A stretch of DNA of 57,614 bases, taken from the NCBI GenBank assembly GCA_028282905.1, contig JANQGW010000083.1, positions 1 to 57,614 on the forward strand. The letters are read 5' to 3'. The position numbers were made by a program, and so were the translations under genes. Origin of the DNA: Sedimentisphaerales bacterium (GTDB taxonomy: Bacteria; Planctomycetota; Phycisphaerae; Sedimentisphaerales; Anaerohalosphaeraceae). How positions within the stretch are numbered: the first letter of the stretch is position 1; every line of letters starts with the position of its first letter. A model generated the notes under the pieces. That model was not told the DNA's origin, made no database searches, and was given only the letters and a program-made list of their open reading frames with translations. This document shows, in pieces, positions 49,359-57,614 of this stretch.

Positions 49359-50360
49359 TTATTGCTTGGCGTTGGCGCGTTCCTGGAGGATATCCATTTT
49401 GCTGCGGATTTCGACAGCCATTCGACTGTTGGGGAACCGCTGGACAATCTCTTTGCCCGTTTGTGAGGCCTTTTTCCAGTCCTGTTCGGTGACGGCGACT
49501 GAGAATTCCACGCCAAGATTATGCAGTTTGGTTTTAAAGACTGTGCTGGCTGATTCCTGCAGGGCCAGCGCTTCGCTGGGGGTCAGATAAAGGTCCAGTT
49601 CCTTGAGAATTTCCAACCCGCGGTCGGTATCTTTGTTGCGAACCGCCTGGTCCCAGTCAGCCAACAATTCGCGTTTATGACGGTCTTTGCGAATCTGCAA
49701 TTGCTTCGGCATGGCTTTGGCCTTGTCGGAATAGGGAAAATTGCGTATCAGATTCTCGATCTGGGAAGCGGCCTGAATCCAGAGATGCTGATCAAACAGG
49801 CCGTCGATGTGTTGAATAATCTGGTTGACGCGTCCGTCTTCTGTGGCACTGTGGTATTTTTCAGACATTTTACGCAGCCTACCGGCCAATTCCTGGTATT
49901 TGGGGTGTTTGGCCATAGCCTCCATCATGGATTCGGCGTCGTTAAAATCGTGCTGGTGGAGTTTAGTGAGGGTTGCTTCGCCCAGTTCCATCTGCTCGGC
50001 ATCTCGATAGACGATTTCCTTGGCGGTGTCGCTTAACCGGCTGGCCTGCGAGATTTGCCGCAGGAGATTGTCGCCGCGTGACTGCATCTCGACCAGGTTA
50101 TCCAGTTTTTCACTGTTGACTTTCAGGCTTTCCACCACTTCGTACAACAGCAGCAGGCCGGCGAAGATAGCATAGAAGCCGCCTGCCCAATACAGGACCA
50201 TTGCGGTTTTGATGAGTCCGGCACGCAATGACGCGTTGTCTTCGGCGGAAATGACGATGCCGATCAATAGGAAAACCGTTGCCAGAAGAATGATGAAAGC
50301 AAAGATGAAATGCCAGCTAAAACGCCAGGAATGTCGATGCTTGCGATTTTTGAAGTACAT
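49359..50360 (-). CDS. Membrane protein with coiled coil and TPR-like repeats, function unknown
   Basis: 333 residues. Two transmembrane helices (about 15-38 and 50-73), then a helical region with coiled-coil character ('EVVESLKVNSEKLDNLVEMQS') and repeats of about 35 residues resembling TPR ('WIQAASQIENLIRNFPYSDKAKAMPKQ', 'DWKKASQTGKEIVQRFPNS'). The arrangement suggests a membrane-anchored protein-binding scaffold. No enzyme motif. It is convergent to the DUF2617 gene and probably monocistronic. Confidence 0.75.
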   Translation of the reverse strand: MYFKNRKHRHSWRFSWHFIFAFIILLATVFLLIGIVISAEDNASLRAGLIKTAMVLYWAGGFYAIFAGLLLLYEVVESLKVNSEKLDNLVEMQSRGDNLLRQISQASRLSDTAKEIVYRDAEQMELGEATLTKLHQHDFNDAESMMEAMAKHPKYQELAGRLRKMSEKYHSATEDGRVNQIIQHIDGLFDQHLWIQAASQIENLIRNFPYSDKAKAMPKQLQIRKDRHKRELLADWDQAVRNKDTDRGLEILKELDLYLTPSEALALQESASTVFKTKLHNLGVEFSVAVTEQDWKKASQTGKEIVQRFPNSRMAVEIRSKMDILQERANAKQ

Positions 50361-50514
50361 GGTCGTCTCTCCTTACATCGTGTTAGGATTCTACTGCAAG
50401 CTGTCTATATCCATAATATCCAATATAGGGAGGGATGTCAAATGAATAATCGCTTCGCTGCAAAGGCTGTACGCACTTTCCATGGAATTGACACGAAAGC
50501 CTTAACCTGAGGGC

Positions 50515-51492
50515 TTACTTCAGCCATTCATCTGTAAAAATAACCACGTCGTTGGGATCAACAAACCAGTCATTATCGATATCTGCCAGTTGGCAGGGGA
50601 TATTCGGATCAGCGATGGTTACTTCATTGGGGTCGAAGGGGAAATTGGGGTCGTTGACATCAATATCCGGGCAGAAGGTCAACCAAGCCTCTGAAATAAT
50701 CGAAAAATCTTCCAGATTAACATCACAGTCAAAATTCAGATCGGCCTGTGATTTTCCACCTCTGCAGATGCGAAGTCCGTCAACGGCATAATAGGAATTA
50801 TAGACACTGTCCCGTTCATCGACAACCTCGCAGCGGATATAGTAGGGGCCAACCTGGTTGGGTTCAACGACATGCGAAAAAGGAATCCAGCCATTGGTTT
50901 CCGGAGATATATCGAGGGTGGATCGGAAACTATTGATCTCGTCGATGTCACAAAAAGACTCTTTAATAATAAATGATTTTTGGGAGTCTGGGTAATCGTT
51001 TGGATCACCCGCTAATTCTAATGCAATTTGTCCATAATCGTTGTAAGGCATGTAATCGGTTGTGCCGAAAAAGTAGGCACCGATGATCAGATCGCCGGCT
51101 GTCAGGGTGACTTGCTGAGCGATTGCTGCTCCCTTAACTTCACGGTCCTGAACACCTCGAAATCCACCGGAGTGCAGGACAACAAAAGATTCTCCCTCAA
51201 AGGGGTCCGTTATATCCCAGTTTGTTGATCCCTCTTGGAATTCAGAATGAATACCTGCGTAGCATTCTTCCTGATAGTGGCTGTCAGGATGTGGGATACG
51301 TGTCCAGTAAAGAGGTGGTAAGAAATCGTAGCTTCCTGATGGAGAATACCCTAATTCAAAAAGTCCATTATCGAGAATGACAGGGTCATCGACAATGTCG
51401 TTAGGGTCAATCGCTCCATCATCAGCTTGCAATACGCCGCATAGCAGGCATTGCAGGATCGCTACCCCCAAAATTAAGTAACGAGAGAACAT
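50515..51492 (-). CDS. Secreted protein with dockerin-like tail, function unknown
   Basis: 325 residues from ATG 51492; TTG 51513 is a longer alternative without a ribosome site. The signal peptide is MFSRYLILGVAILQCLLCGVLQA. The middle has beta-sandwich character ('GESFVVLHSGGFRGVQDREV' through 'YYAVDGLRICRGG'), like other carbohydrate-binding-like planctomycete proteins. The C-terminus has two dockerin-like loops ('DLNFDCDVNLEDFSIISEAW' and 'DIDNDWFVDPNDVVIFTDEW'). No catalytic motif. It stands in a 1.4 kb stretch bounded by intergenic DNA on both sides. Confidence 0.75.
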   Translation of the reverse strand: MFSRYLILGVAILQCLLCGVLQADDGAIDPNDIVDDPVILDNGLFELGYSPSGSYDFLPPLYWTRIPHPDSHYQEECYAGIHSEFQEGSTNWDITDPFEGESFVVLHSGGFRGVQDREVKGAAIAQQVTLTAGDLIIGAYFFGTTDYMPYNDYGQIALELAGDPNDYPDSQKSFIIKESFCDIDEINSFRSTLDISPETNGWIPFSHVVEPNQVGPYYIRCEVVDERDSVYNSYYAVDGLRICRGGKSQADLNFDCDVNLEDFSIISEAWLTFCPDIDVNDPNFPFDPNEVTIADPNIPCQLADIDNDWFVDPNDVVIFTDEWLK

Positions 51493-51513
51493 TTCACTAT
51501 AAGTCCGGTACAA

Positions 51514-51940
51514 GAAAGTTATTGGTTATAAGTAATATGATTCCGCTTAGATATATAATGTACTCAGAGTTATATATTCATATATTATAACGCATTTGAG
51601 AGGGAAATGTTGCAGCTGTTTTAAAAAAAACACCGGTTTTCTAAAAATATTTAGGGAAAAGGAAGTCCATTTTGGTGTGATGATATTTGTAAACATAGCT
51701 GTAAGTCATTTTTATAATTTTGGTTATACGAAATTTGATGGATTTTTCAAAGTCTGTATGTTTCTTTATTTCAACATTGACAATAATTGACGAGCAAGTA
51801 AGCCGTTTTTATTCGGACCTAAAGTTTATTTTTTGTGTCAAAAAGGTGATAAAAAAGGAATTATTTTTCAACTTCTGAATTGGTATTTAACTTGCTTTCA
51901 GTAATAATACTGATTGACGTGTTGTTTTTTGGAGACAATT
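51514..51940. other. 427-base AT-rich intergenic region
   Basis: Divergent spacer between the dockerin-tailed gene and the small gene at 51941. A 64-codon frame inside it (51596-51790) has no family resemblance and no ribosome site. I see only weak promoter-like sequence: TTGACG (51787-51792) 17 bases before TATTCG. Confidence 0.45.
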
Positions 51941-52183
51941 ATGGACTGCAAACAGCCATTTGAGAAAATGTTGGTTAGTCTGATCGATGAGATTGCCGAG
52001 TTTCCGCAAGTCGATAGTTCCTCTCCGCAGAGTCCTGCTATGCGGCAAGTGAGTACACCTCTTGAGCGTGATGACTATCTGGATGAGTTGAGATTATATG
52101 TCAAATATCTCCTTTTTGATTTGGATGCAACGCGTCGTGAAAATGTGTATTTGCGAAAGCTCTTGGAGAAAAGAGAATTTTAG
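51941..52183 (+). CDS. Small hypothetical protein
   Basis: 80 residues from ATG 51941, with GGAG 7 bases upstream; the reading from 51914 lacks a site. The first part is acidic ('FEKMLVSLIDEIAEF') and the last part is a leucine-rich helix ('ELRLYVKYLLFDLDATRREN') with heptad-like spacing, so a dimeric coiled coil is likely. No family recognised. Real coding status is supported by the ribosome site and length only. Confidence 0.6.
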   Translation: MDCKQPFEKMLVSLIDEIAEFPQVDSSSPQSPAMRQVSTPLERDDYLDELRLYVKYLLFDLDATRRENVYLRKLLEKREF

Positions 52184-52384
52184 TTTTTCCTCGTTTCGGA
52201 TATTTTTTTCAATTCTTCTATTTCCTGTGAAATAGTGTCATTTCTATGAAAGTCGTCCCTCCCTTTTGTCGATAGAAAGAGTGCTTAATTTCTGCTCCGG
52301 CTAAGTGATACCGGGACAATGAACAAAGTGGTTCCGATAATGCTATAGAGTCATACACGGCGCGTGTTTGTTAAGTGGCAGGAT

Positions 52385-52412
52385 TTGACAGTTTTTCGTA
52401 TCGTGATAGAAT
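52385..52412 (+). promoter_or_regulatory. Sigma-70-like promoter of clpC
   Basis: A perfect TTGACA (52385-52390), a 16-base spacer and TAGAAT (52407-52412). Start predicted near 52419; leader of about 137 bases. Confidence 0.65.
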
Positions 52413-52461
52413 GGGTGTGTGAGATTTGGCCCTTTTGGGGTCGCCAATGTCCGGGCATTTT

Positions 52462-52478
52462 TCAAACGCGACGTTTGA
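52462..52478. promoter_or_regulatory. Palindrome in the clpC leader, possible operator
   Basis: TCAAACG (52462-52468), CGA, CGTTTGA (52472-52478): a perfect 7-bp inverted repeat, about 45 bases after the predicted start. It differs from the CIRCE and CtsR sites known to control clp genes. Confidence 0.45.
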
Positions 52479-52555
52479 GTTACGGCCGAGCCGGAGAAAA
52501 TCGGGCATTATAACTGAGATTTTGATAACTGCACTGCGAGATAATGAGGTAAATT

Positions 52556-55087
52556 ATGTTTGAGCGTTTTACAGATCGGGCACGCAAGGTGATGGCTCTG
52601 GCTAATCAAGAGGCCCAGCGGTTTAATCACGAATATATCGGTACCGAGCACATTCTGCTGGGGCTGGTCAAAGAAGGCAGCGGTGTCGGTGCTAACGTGC
52701 TGAAAAATCTGGATGTTGATATTAAGAAGCTGCGTCTGGAAATTGAAAAGCTCGTCAAGAGCGGCCCCGATATGGTGACCATGGGCAAACTGCCCCAGAC
52801 GCCTCGTGCCAAAAAAGTGATTGAGTATGCGATTGAGGAAGCACGCTCGCTGAATCACAACTATGTCGGAACCGAGCATATCCTGCTGGGGCTGCTGCGG
52901 GAAACTGAAGGCATTGCCGCACAAGTGCTGATGAATCTGGGACTGAAACTGGAAGATGTGCGTCAGGAGGTACTGAACCTGCTGGGCGCCGGTGTTGAAG
53001 ACAATACCTATCAGTCTATGGGCATGAAGATGAATCCCCAGTCGGCTCCCGCTTCCAAGGCCAAAAGCAAGACGCCTGCGTTGGACAGTTTCGGGCGTGA
53101 CCTGACGGAACTGGCGGCCAAAAATGAACTGGACCCGGTGATCGGCCGAGCGGATGAAATTGAGCGGCTGGTTCAGATTCTCTGTCGCCGCACCAAAAAC
53201 AACCCGGTACTGCTGGGCGAAGCCGGTGTGGGCAAGACAGCGATCGTTGAGGGATTGGCTCAGGCGATTACCGGTCATGAAGTGCCGGAAATCCTTAAAG
53301 AAAAACGGCTGGTGGTACTGGACCTTGCCATGATGGTGGCGGGCACCAAGTATCGCGGTCAGTTTGAAGAACGCATTAAAGCCGTCATTAACGAAGTACG
53401 CCGGGCAGGCAATGTGCTGCTGTTTGTCGATGAACTGCACACGCTGGTGGGGGCCGGCGGTGCCGAAGGCGCGATTGACGCCTCGAATGTCCTCAAGCCG
53501 GCCTTGGCTCGCGGCGAGGTACAGTGTATCGGTGCGACAACGTTTGACGAGTATCGCAAGTATATCGAAAAGGACGCGGCTCTCGAACGCCGGTTCCAGA
53601 CGATTATTGTCGATCCGCCGAGCAAGGAAGAAGCTGTTGAGATTCTCAAGGGCCTGCGTGACCGTTATGAAGAACATCACCGGGTGCATTTCTCCAACGA
53701 GGCGATGTACCAGGCGGTGGAGCTTTCGACACGCTATATTTCGGGTCGGTGTCTGCCGGATAAGGCGATTGACGTGATTGACGAAGCGGGCGCCCGCGTC
53801 CGTTTGAAAAATATGACGCCGCCGCCGGATCTGGCCGAGTTCGAAGCGAAGATCGAAAAATTGCAGGCTGAAAAAGACGAAGCCGTTCGCGGTGCAGATT
53901 ACGAACAAGCCGCGGCATTGCGGGATGATATCCAGCGGATTCTGGACGAAAAGGCCGAGGTACAGAAGCAGTGGCAGGATAAGAACAATGAGGTCATCGG
54001 CGAAGTCGATGCGGAAATTATCGCCGAAGTTGTCAGCAAGATGACCGGCGTTCCGCTAACGCGTCTGGCCAAAGAAGACGCCGAAAAGCTTCTGGAACTG
54101 GAAGCTGAACTGCATAAGACGGTGGTTTCTCAGGATGAAGCGATTACGGCGATTGCCAAGGCCGTTCGCCGCAGCCGCAGTGGTTTGAAAGACCCGAACC
54201 GTCCGATGGGAAGCTTTATCTTCATCGGTCCCAGTGGTGTGGGCAAGACATTACTGGCTCGCGCGATTGCCGAGTTCATGTTCGGTGATGCTGACGCGCT
54301 GATCCAGATTGACATGAGTGAATACATGGAAAAACACAACGTTAGCCGTCTGGTCGGGGCGCCTCCCGGATATGTCGGTTACGAAGAGGGCGGCCAGCTG
54401 ACCGAACGCATTCGTCGCCGTCCGTACGCGGTCCTGCTGCTGGATGAAATCGAAAAGGCGCATGCCGACGTCTATAATATGCTGCTGCAGATTATGGAAG
54501 AAGGCCGCTTGACCGATTCGTTCGGCCGCTATGTCGATTTCAAGAATGTCATCTTGATTATGACCAGTAATATCGGCGCCGACCTGATTAAAAACCAGTC
54601 CGGTTTCGGTTTTGGCAAACGTACAGAAGAAAACAACTTCGCAAAGATGAAAGACATGCTGGACAAGGAAATGGAACGCCACTTCCGTCCGGAATTCTTA
54701 AACCGTCTGGATTCGCAGATCGTCTTCCGACCGCTGACGCGTGACGACCTGACGACGATTGTCGAGTACGAATTGAACAAGGTCTTCAAGCGGCTGGTCG
54801 AACACGGCCTGCATCTCGAACTGGATGATGCGGCCAAGGAATTCCTGATTGACAAGGGCTACAACCCTGAATTCGGGGCACGCCCGCTGCGTCGGGCCAT
54901 TGAACGCTATATCGAAGACCCGATGTCGGAAGATATGCTTCGCGGCAAATTCAAGGGCAAGAGCATTATCAAGATTTCCGTGCAGGATGAAGAGCACCTG
55001 CGGTTTGAAGGCATCGAAGCCGATGAGCCGATCGACAAAGACAGTGTCGTGCTTCACAGCGGCGAAAAGGCTGAGTCGGCACAATAG
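52556..55087 (+). CDS. clpC: ATP-dependent Clp protease, ATPase subunit ClpC
   Basis: 843 residues. Two Clp-N repeats (residues 3-150: '[15 protein letters not shown]' and '[15 protein letters not shown]'), AAA domain 1 (Walker A '[13 protein letters not shown]' near 222), a UVR motif in the middle ('[18 protein letters not shown]', about 440-460), and AAA domain 2 (Walker A '[12 protein letters not shown]' near 558, Walker B 'LLLDEIEK'), then the C-terminal domain. With ClpP it unfolds and degrades proteins in quality control. No mcsA/mcsB/ctsR neighbours are seen, unlike Bacillus. Confidence 0.97.
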   Translation: MFERFTDRARKVMALANQEAQRFNHEYIGTEHILLGLVKEGSGVGANVLKNLDVDIKKLRLEIEKLVKSGPDMVTMGKLPQTPRAKKVIEYAIEEARSLNHNYVGTEHILLGLLRETEGIAAQVLMNLGLKLEDVRQEVLNLLGAGVEDNTYQSMGMKMNPQSAPASKAKSKTPALDSFGRDLTELAAKNELDPVIGRADEIERLVQILCRRTKNNPVLLGEAGVGKTAIVEGLAQAITGHEVPEILKEKRLVVLDLAMMVAGTKYRGQFEERIKAVINEVRRAGNVLLFVDELHTLVGAGGAEGAIDASNVLKPALARGEVQCIGATTFDEYRKYIEKDAALERRFQTIIVDPPSKEEAVEILKGLRDRYEEHHRVHFSNEAMYQAVELSTRYISGRCLPDKAIDVIDEAGARVRLKNMTPPPDLAEFEAKIEKLQAEKDEAVRGADYEQAAALRDDIQRILDEKAEVQKQWQDKNNEVIGEVDAEIIAEVVSKMTGVPLTRLAKEDAEKLLELEAELHKTVVSQDEAITAIAKAVRRSRSGLKDPNRPMGSFIFIGPSGVGKTLLARAIAEFMFGDADALIQIDMSEYMEKHNVSRLVGAPPGYVGYEEGGQLTERIRRRPYAVLLLDEIEKAHADVYNMLLQIMEEGRLTDSFGRYVDFKNVILIMTSNIGADLIKNQSGFGFGKRTEENNFAKMKDMLDKEMERHFRPEFLNRLDSQIVFRPLTRDDLTTIVEYELNKVFKRLVEHGLHLELDDAAKEFLIDKGYNPEFGARPLRRAIERYIEDPMSEDMLRGKFKGKSIIKISVQDEEHLRFEGIEADEPIDKDSVVLHSGEKAESAQ

Positions 55088-55155
55088 AATTGGGTGTCAG
55101 ACTGTTGACAAAAATTGAACGATTATAACCTTCTTATACTTAACAGGAGAAAGAC

Positions 55156-55650
55156 ATGAAAACGAAAGTACTGGTAACATTAAGCCTGATTCTTTTTGTA
55201 ATGGCGGGCCTTGTCAAAGCAGAGGAAAAGAAAACCGATGCCGGTCGAAAAGATCGCCCCGGTATGAAGATGCATGAGATGCGTCGTGACCGGGCACCCA
55301 AGGCGCCGGACCCGCGCGGCCGAGGCCGATCCGGACAGAGCCGTGAGCAAATGATTAAGGATATGCAGTCCAGACGGAACAAAGTTCACCAGGCGGCCCT
55401 GCAGGAATTGAAAGACATCAAGAAGCTGGCCGAAGAAGAAGGCGCAACGAAAACCGCCGAGGCAATTCAGAAGCTGATCGACAAGAAGGACGCCGAATAT
55501 AAACAGGAAATCCAGAGGTTCGAGCAGATTCGACGCCAGCGGGCTGAGATGGTGCAGAAAAGAGCGAAGGATCGCGATGCCAAAAAGACGCCGGGAGCCG
55601 TTCGTGATACTGACGACGATAAGAAACACGATAAGGACGATGACGATTAG
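55156..55650 (+). CDS. Secreted highly charged coiled-coil protein
   Basis: 164 residues, start ATG 55156 with AGGAG upstream, signal peptide MKTKVLVTLSLILFVMAGLVKA. The mature protein is rich in Lys, Arg, Glu and Asp: a basic first part ('PKAPDPRGRGRSGQSREQ'), a helical middle ('LQELKDIKKLAEEEG', 'DAEYKQEIQRFEQIRRQRA') and an acidic tail ending in four Asp after HDKDDDD. No family. It probably has its own terminator at 55682. Confidence 0.7.
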   Translation: MKTKVLVTLSLILFVMAGLVKAEEKKTDAGRKDRPGMKMHEMRRDRAPKAPDPRGRGRSGQSREQMIKDMQSRRNKVHQAALQELKDIKKLAEEEGATKTAEAIQKLIDKKDAEYKQEIQRFEQIRRQRAEMVQKRAKDRDAKKTPGAVRDTDDDKKHDKDDDD

Positions 55651-55681
55651 TCGCTAGTCTATTTTGTTCAGCAATATACCC

Positions 55682-55721
55682 AACGGGGTTCAGGGTGGGA
55701 TGCCTTGAACCCCGTTTTTTT
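55682..55721 (+). terminator. Strong intrinsic terminator
   Basis: AACGGGGTTCA (55682-55692) and TGAACCCCGTT (55706-55716), a perfect 11-bp stem with GG/CC pairs inside the loop, followed by a T7 run. It ends the charged-protein transcript. Confidence 0.92.
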
Positions 55722-55829
55722 GTGGGAATTACCTTGAAAAAGATGGGCAATACGGTATAATGGGCGGTATTGGTTACTGTGCTTTGTGAAGGTGTGATCA
55801 TAAGTGATTAGAATTCAGGAGGATACACA

Positions 55830-57614
55830 ATGCCGTCCCCGAACTGTTTGGCTCGATGTTTCACGGTTTGCCTGTTGGCTGTTCTATGCATTTCATTTTC
55901 GACCTTGGCTGAATCATCGGATCCGAATCTTGTGGTAGATCCCAATGGCTTTGTTTTCTCGGCATTGGAAGGCGGTGCTGATCCGGGCGATCAGACGATG
56001 ACGATTTCTAATGCAGGCGGGGGAATATTGAACTGGTCGGCTGATTTATCAGCAATTCCGGACTGGCTGACGGTAACGCCGATCAGCGGCAGTCTGGATC
56101 CGAATGAAAGCGAACCGGTGATGTTGTCTGTCGATATTACCAATTTGTCAGGCGGCCAATATCATTATGCGTTCAATATTTCTGATCCGGCGGCTCAAAA
56201 CAGTCCGCAAGCTGTGACGGTTGACCTGGAAGTGATTGGGCCGATACTGAATGTCTCCGGGAATCAGTTTATGTTTAGGGGTGATGAAGATGGGACCAAT
56301 CCGGCCGATCAAATCGTCACCATTTCCAACCCCGGCGGTGGAACGCTGAACTGGTTGATTGATTTGACGAACAAGCCGGACTGGCTGAGGGTTTCGCCGG
56401 CCAGCGGCAATTTGGGACACGGTGAAAGCGAACCGGTGACGTTATCTGTGGACGTTGAGGGTTTGTCCAATGGTAACTACAGTTATATGTTCCAGATATC
56501 CGATCCAACAGCTCAAAGCTCACCCCAGGTCATCAATATTGAGCTTCGTAATGGCGTAATCTTTTGTGTACCTGCTGATTATCCCACGATTCAGTTAGCC
56601 ATCGATGAGGCTGTCGAAGGCGATACGATCGTTGTTTCTCCCGGCATCTATGTTGAAAACATCAACTTTAAGGGCGAAAACATCATCCTGACATCAACGA
56701 ATCCGGAAGACTCGGATATTGTGGAGGCTACCATCATCGACGGTAATCAAAATGGATCGGTGGTGGCTTTTTCGGGCAGTGAAACTTCAGCTTGCATTCT
56801 TCGCGGGTTTACAATTACAAATGGACGCTATGCTCATGGGGGAGGAGGTGTTCAGGGAAACGGAACCGAAGCCGGCATTGATCGCTGTATAATTACCAAT
56901 AACCAGGGTAATACTCGCTGGATGTATTGGGGATTCTCGTCTGATGATGGCGGCGGAGTATTTAATTGTGACGGGACTATCAGTCATTGTAGGATCATGA
57001 ATAATGAATGCAATCATGGCGGCGGCCTGGCAAAGTGTGATGGGCTTATTACTCATTGCATTATTTCTAACAATACCGCACCTGTTTATTTTGATGAAGA
57101 TGCTGAATTTTATTTTGGAGGTAAGGGCGGCGGATTATATCAATGTAACGGCGTGATTCGTAACTGTGTGATTTTTGGCAATATTGCTCAGGACACCTCT
57201 AGTTTTGGTGGTCAAGGGGGCGGATTGAATCATTGTGGTGGGATGATTACAAATTGCATTGTCTGGGGAAATGAGGCGGAGCAGGGTGACCAGCTTCATT
57301 ATACTGCGGCCCCAACTTACAGTTGCATTCAAAGCTGGACGGGCGGGGGATCGGGGAATATCTCCAGCGATCCGCTGTTTGCGGATGCGAGCAGTGGCAA
57401 TTATCACCTGAAAAGCGAGTACGGGAGATGGGATTCGGTTAGCAGTCAATGGGTTTATGATGATGTGACCAGTCCGTGTATTGATGCGGGGAATCCGGCG
57501 AGTGATTGGACCGAAGAATTGTGGCCGCACGGAAAGCAGATCAATATGGGTGCTTACGGCGGGACGCCGCAGGCGAGCATGTCGGCCAATCCGGTCGGCA
57601 ATGCGGCCGACCTG
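55830..57614 (+). CDS. Secreted BACON-like/parallel beta-helix protein, incomplete at the window end
   Basis: An open frame of 595 codons with no stop before the window ends. ATG 55830 follows AGGAGG by 6 bases. After a signal peptide (MPSPNCLARCFTVCLLAVLC) come two tandem beta-sandwich domains of about 100 residues, each with 'LNW...PDWL...P.SG.L...ES', like BACON/Ig-fold repeats. From about residue 247 a right-handed parallel beta-helix begins ('ADYPTIQLAIDEAVEGDTIVV', 'SPGIYVENINFKGENI') with Gly-Gly and Asn-Cys coils. This is a typical extracellular protein of Sedimentisphaerales. The missing C-terminus may carry more coils or a dockerin-like tail. Confidence 0.85.
   Translation, partial: MPSPNCLARCFTVCLLAVLCISFSTLAESSDPNLVVDPNGFVFSALEGGADPGDQTMTISNAGGGILNWSADLSAIPDWLTVTPISGSLDPNESEPVMLSVDITNLSGGQYHYAFNISDPAAQNSPQAVTVDLEVIGPILNVSGNQFMFRGDEDGTNPADQIVTISNPGGGTLNWLIDLTNKPDWLRVSPASGNLGHGESEPVTLSVDVEGLSNGNYSYMFQISDPTAQSSPQVINIELRNGVIFCVPADYPTIQLAIDEAVEGDTIVVSPGIYVENINFKGENIILTSTNPEDSDIVEATIIDGNQNGSVVAFSGSETSACILRGFTITNGRYAHGGGGVQGNGTEAGIDRCIITNNQGNTRWMYWGFSSDDGGGVFNCDGTISHCRIMNNECNHGGGLAKCDGLITHCIISNNTAPVYFDEDAEFYFGGKGGGLYQCNGVIRNCVIFGNIAQDTSSFGGQGGGLNHCGGMITNCIVWGNEAEQGDQLHYTAAPTYSCIQSWTGGGSGNISSDPLFADASSGNYHLKSEYGRWDSVSSQWVYDDVTSPCIDAGNPASDWTEELWPHGKQINMGAYGGTPQASMSANPVGNAADL

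Larger units (their letters stand above)
52184..52555. other. 372-base region upstream of clpC
   Basis: Contains the clpC promoter and palindrome listed separately and an inverted repeat TTGGC/GCCAA (52426-52430, 52443-52447). The first 190 bases hold nothing I can name. Confidence 0.5.

Noticed and set aside
51596-51790. 64-codon frame in AT-rich DNA
   Set aside because: No ribosome site, unusual composition and no known motif.
52508-53908. 466-codon minus-strand frame
   Set aside because: It is antisense to clpC, whose domains are unmistakable, and the translation resembles no family.
1-57614. tRNA, rRNA, CRISPR array, insertion sequence or prophage
   Set aside because: No cloverleaf with TTCGA loop, no rRNA-like sequence, no regularly spaced repeats, no transposase or phage gene found by reading.

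Overview
The window looks like a chromosomal segment of a planctomycete, most likely class Phycisphaerae (Sedimentisphaerales-like). The basis is the protein mix: many secreted proteins with LamG modules and short dockerin-like calcium-loop tails, one PEP-CTERM protein, an ECF sigma factor with a FecR-type membrane partner, a pseudopilin, a Hc1-like mini-histone, and a DUF4159/caspase-like operon. No rRNA, tRNA, CRISPR array, insertion sequence or phage gene was found. Taxonomy is inferred from family content only.

Layout. 1-2662 (+): end of an operon made of a membrane-anchored amidotransferase/BatA-like protein (with an apparent frameshift), a caspase-fold C13-like protein lacking its catalytic motifs, and a Tat-exported DUF4159 protein. 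2747-3145 (-): a VOC protein. 3733-24314: a surface-glycan-like locus. It starts with an ECF sigma factor overlapping a FecR protein with a periplasmic NPCBM-like domain, then a pseudopilin, five consecutive LamG genes with related N-terminal modules and different C-terminal tails (one PEP-CTERM, two FN3/Ig/LamG/dockerin, two dockerin/PIG-L deacetylase), a 1559-residue LTD/CotH protein, a DUF5009/HGSNAT-like acyltransferase, a GspG-like protein and a trypsin with four dockerin-like repeats.

24724-29559 (-): a UvrC relative without an intact GIY-YIG site, coupled to a FabZ-like dehydratase; a Hc1-like mini-histone; and a tight cluster LysR-HAD-LolA-like-flavodoxin. The LysR gene is divergent from a glutamate synthase gene (29836-31476, +), and two matching TAT-N11-ATA boxes lie between them. 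Then a family 4 uracil-DNA glycosylase and a GH110 alpha-galactosidase (+).

34227-37958 (-): a membrane protein and purF-purM. 38186-39298 (+): a short rho with a clear promoter. 39361-42642 (-): a four-helix-bundle gene inside GGCAGT repeats, a eukaryotic-type hexokinase, galE and a lipoprotein. 42893-52183: housekeeping and unknown genes (receiver protein, surE, a glutamine-amidotransferase-like lipoprotein, nnrE, an HhH-GPD glycosylase, a CPBP protease, a DUF2617 protein, a TPR-like membrane protein, a dockerin-tailed secreted protein). 52556-55087 (+): clpC, with a promoter and a palindrome upstream, followed by a charged secreted protein. 55830 to the end (+): an open reading frame for a secreted BACON-like/parallel beta-helix protein that runs off the window.

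Functional reading (inference). The 3.7-24.3 kb locus could be a sugar-responsive surface system: the FecR NPCBM-like domain could sense glycan, the sigma factor would switch on LamG adhesins and amino-sugar deacetylases, and the HGSNAT-like protein could re-acetylate the exposed amines across the membrane. The sequence shows the gene order and domains. It does not show the substrate or the regulon.
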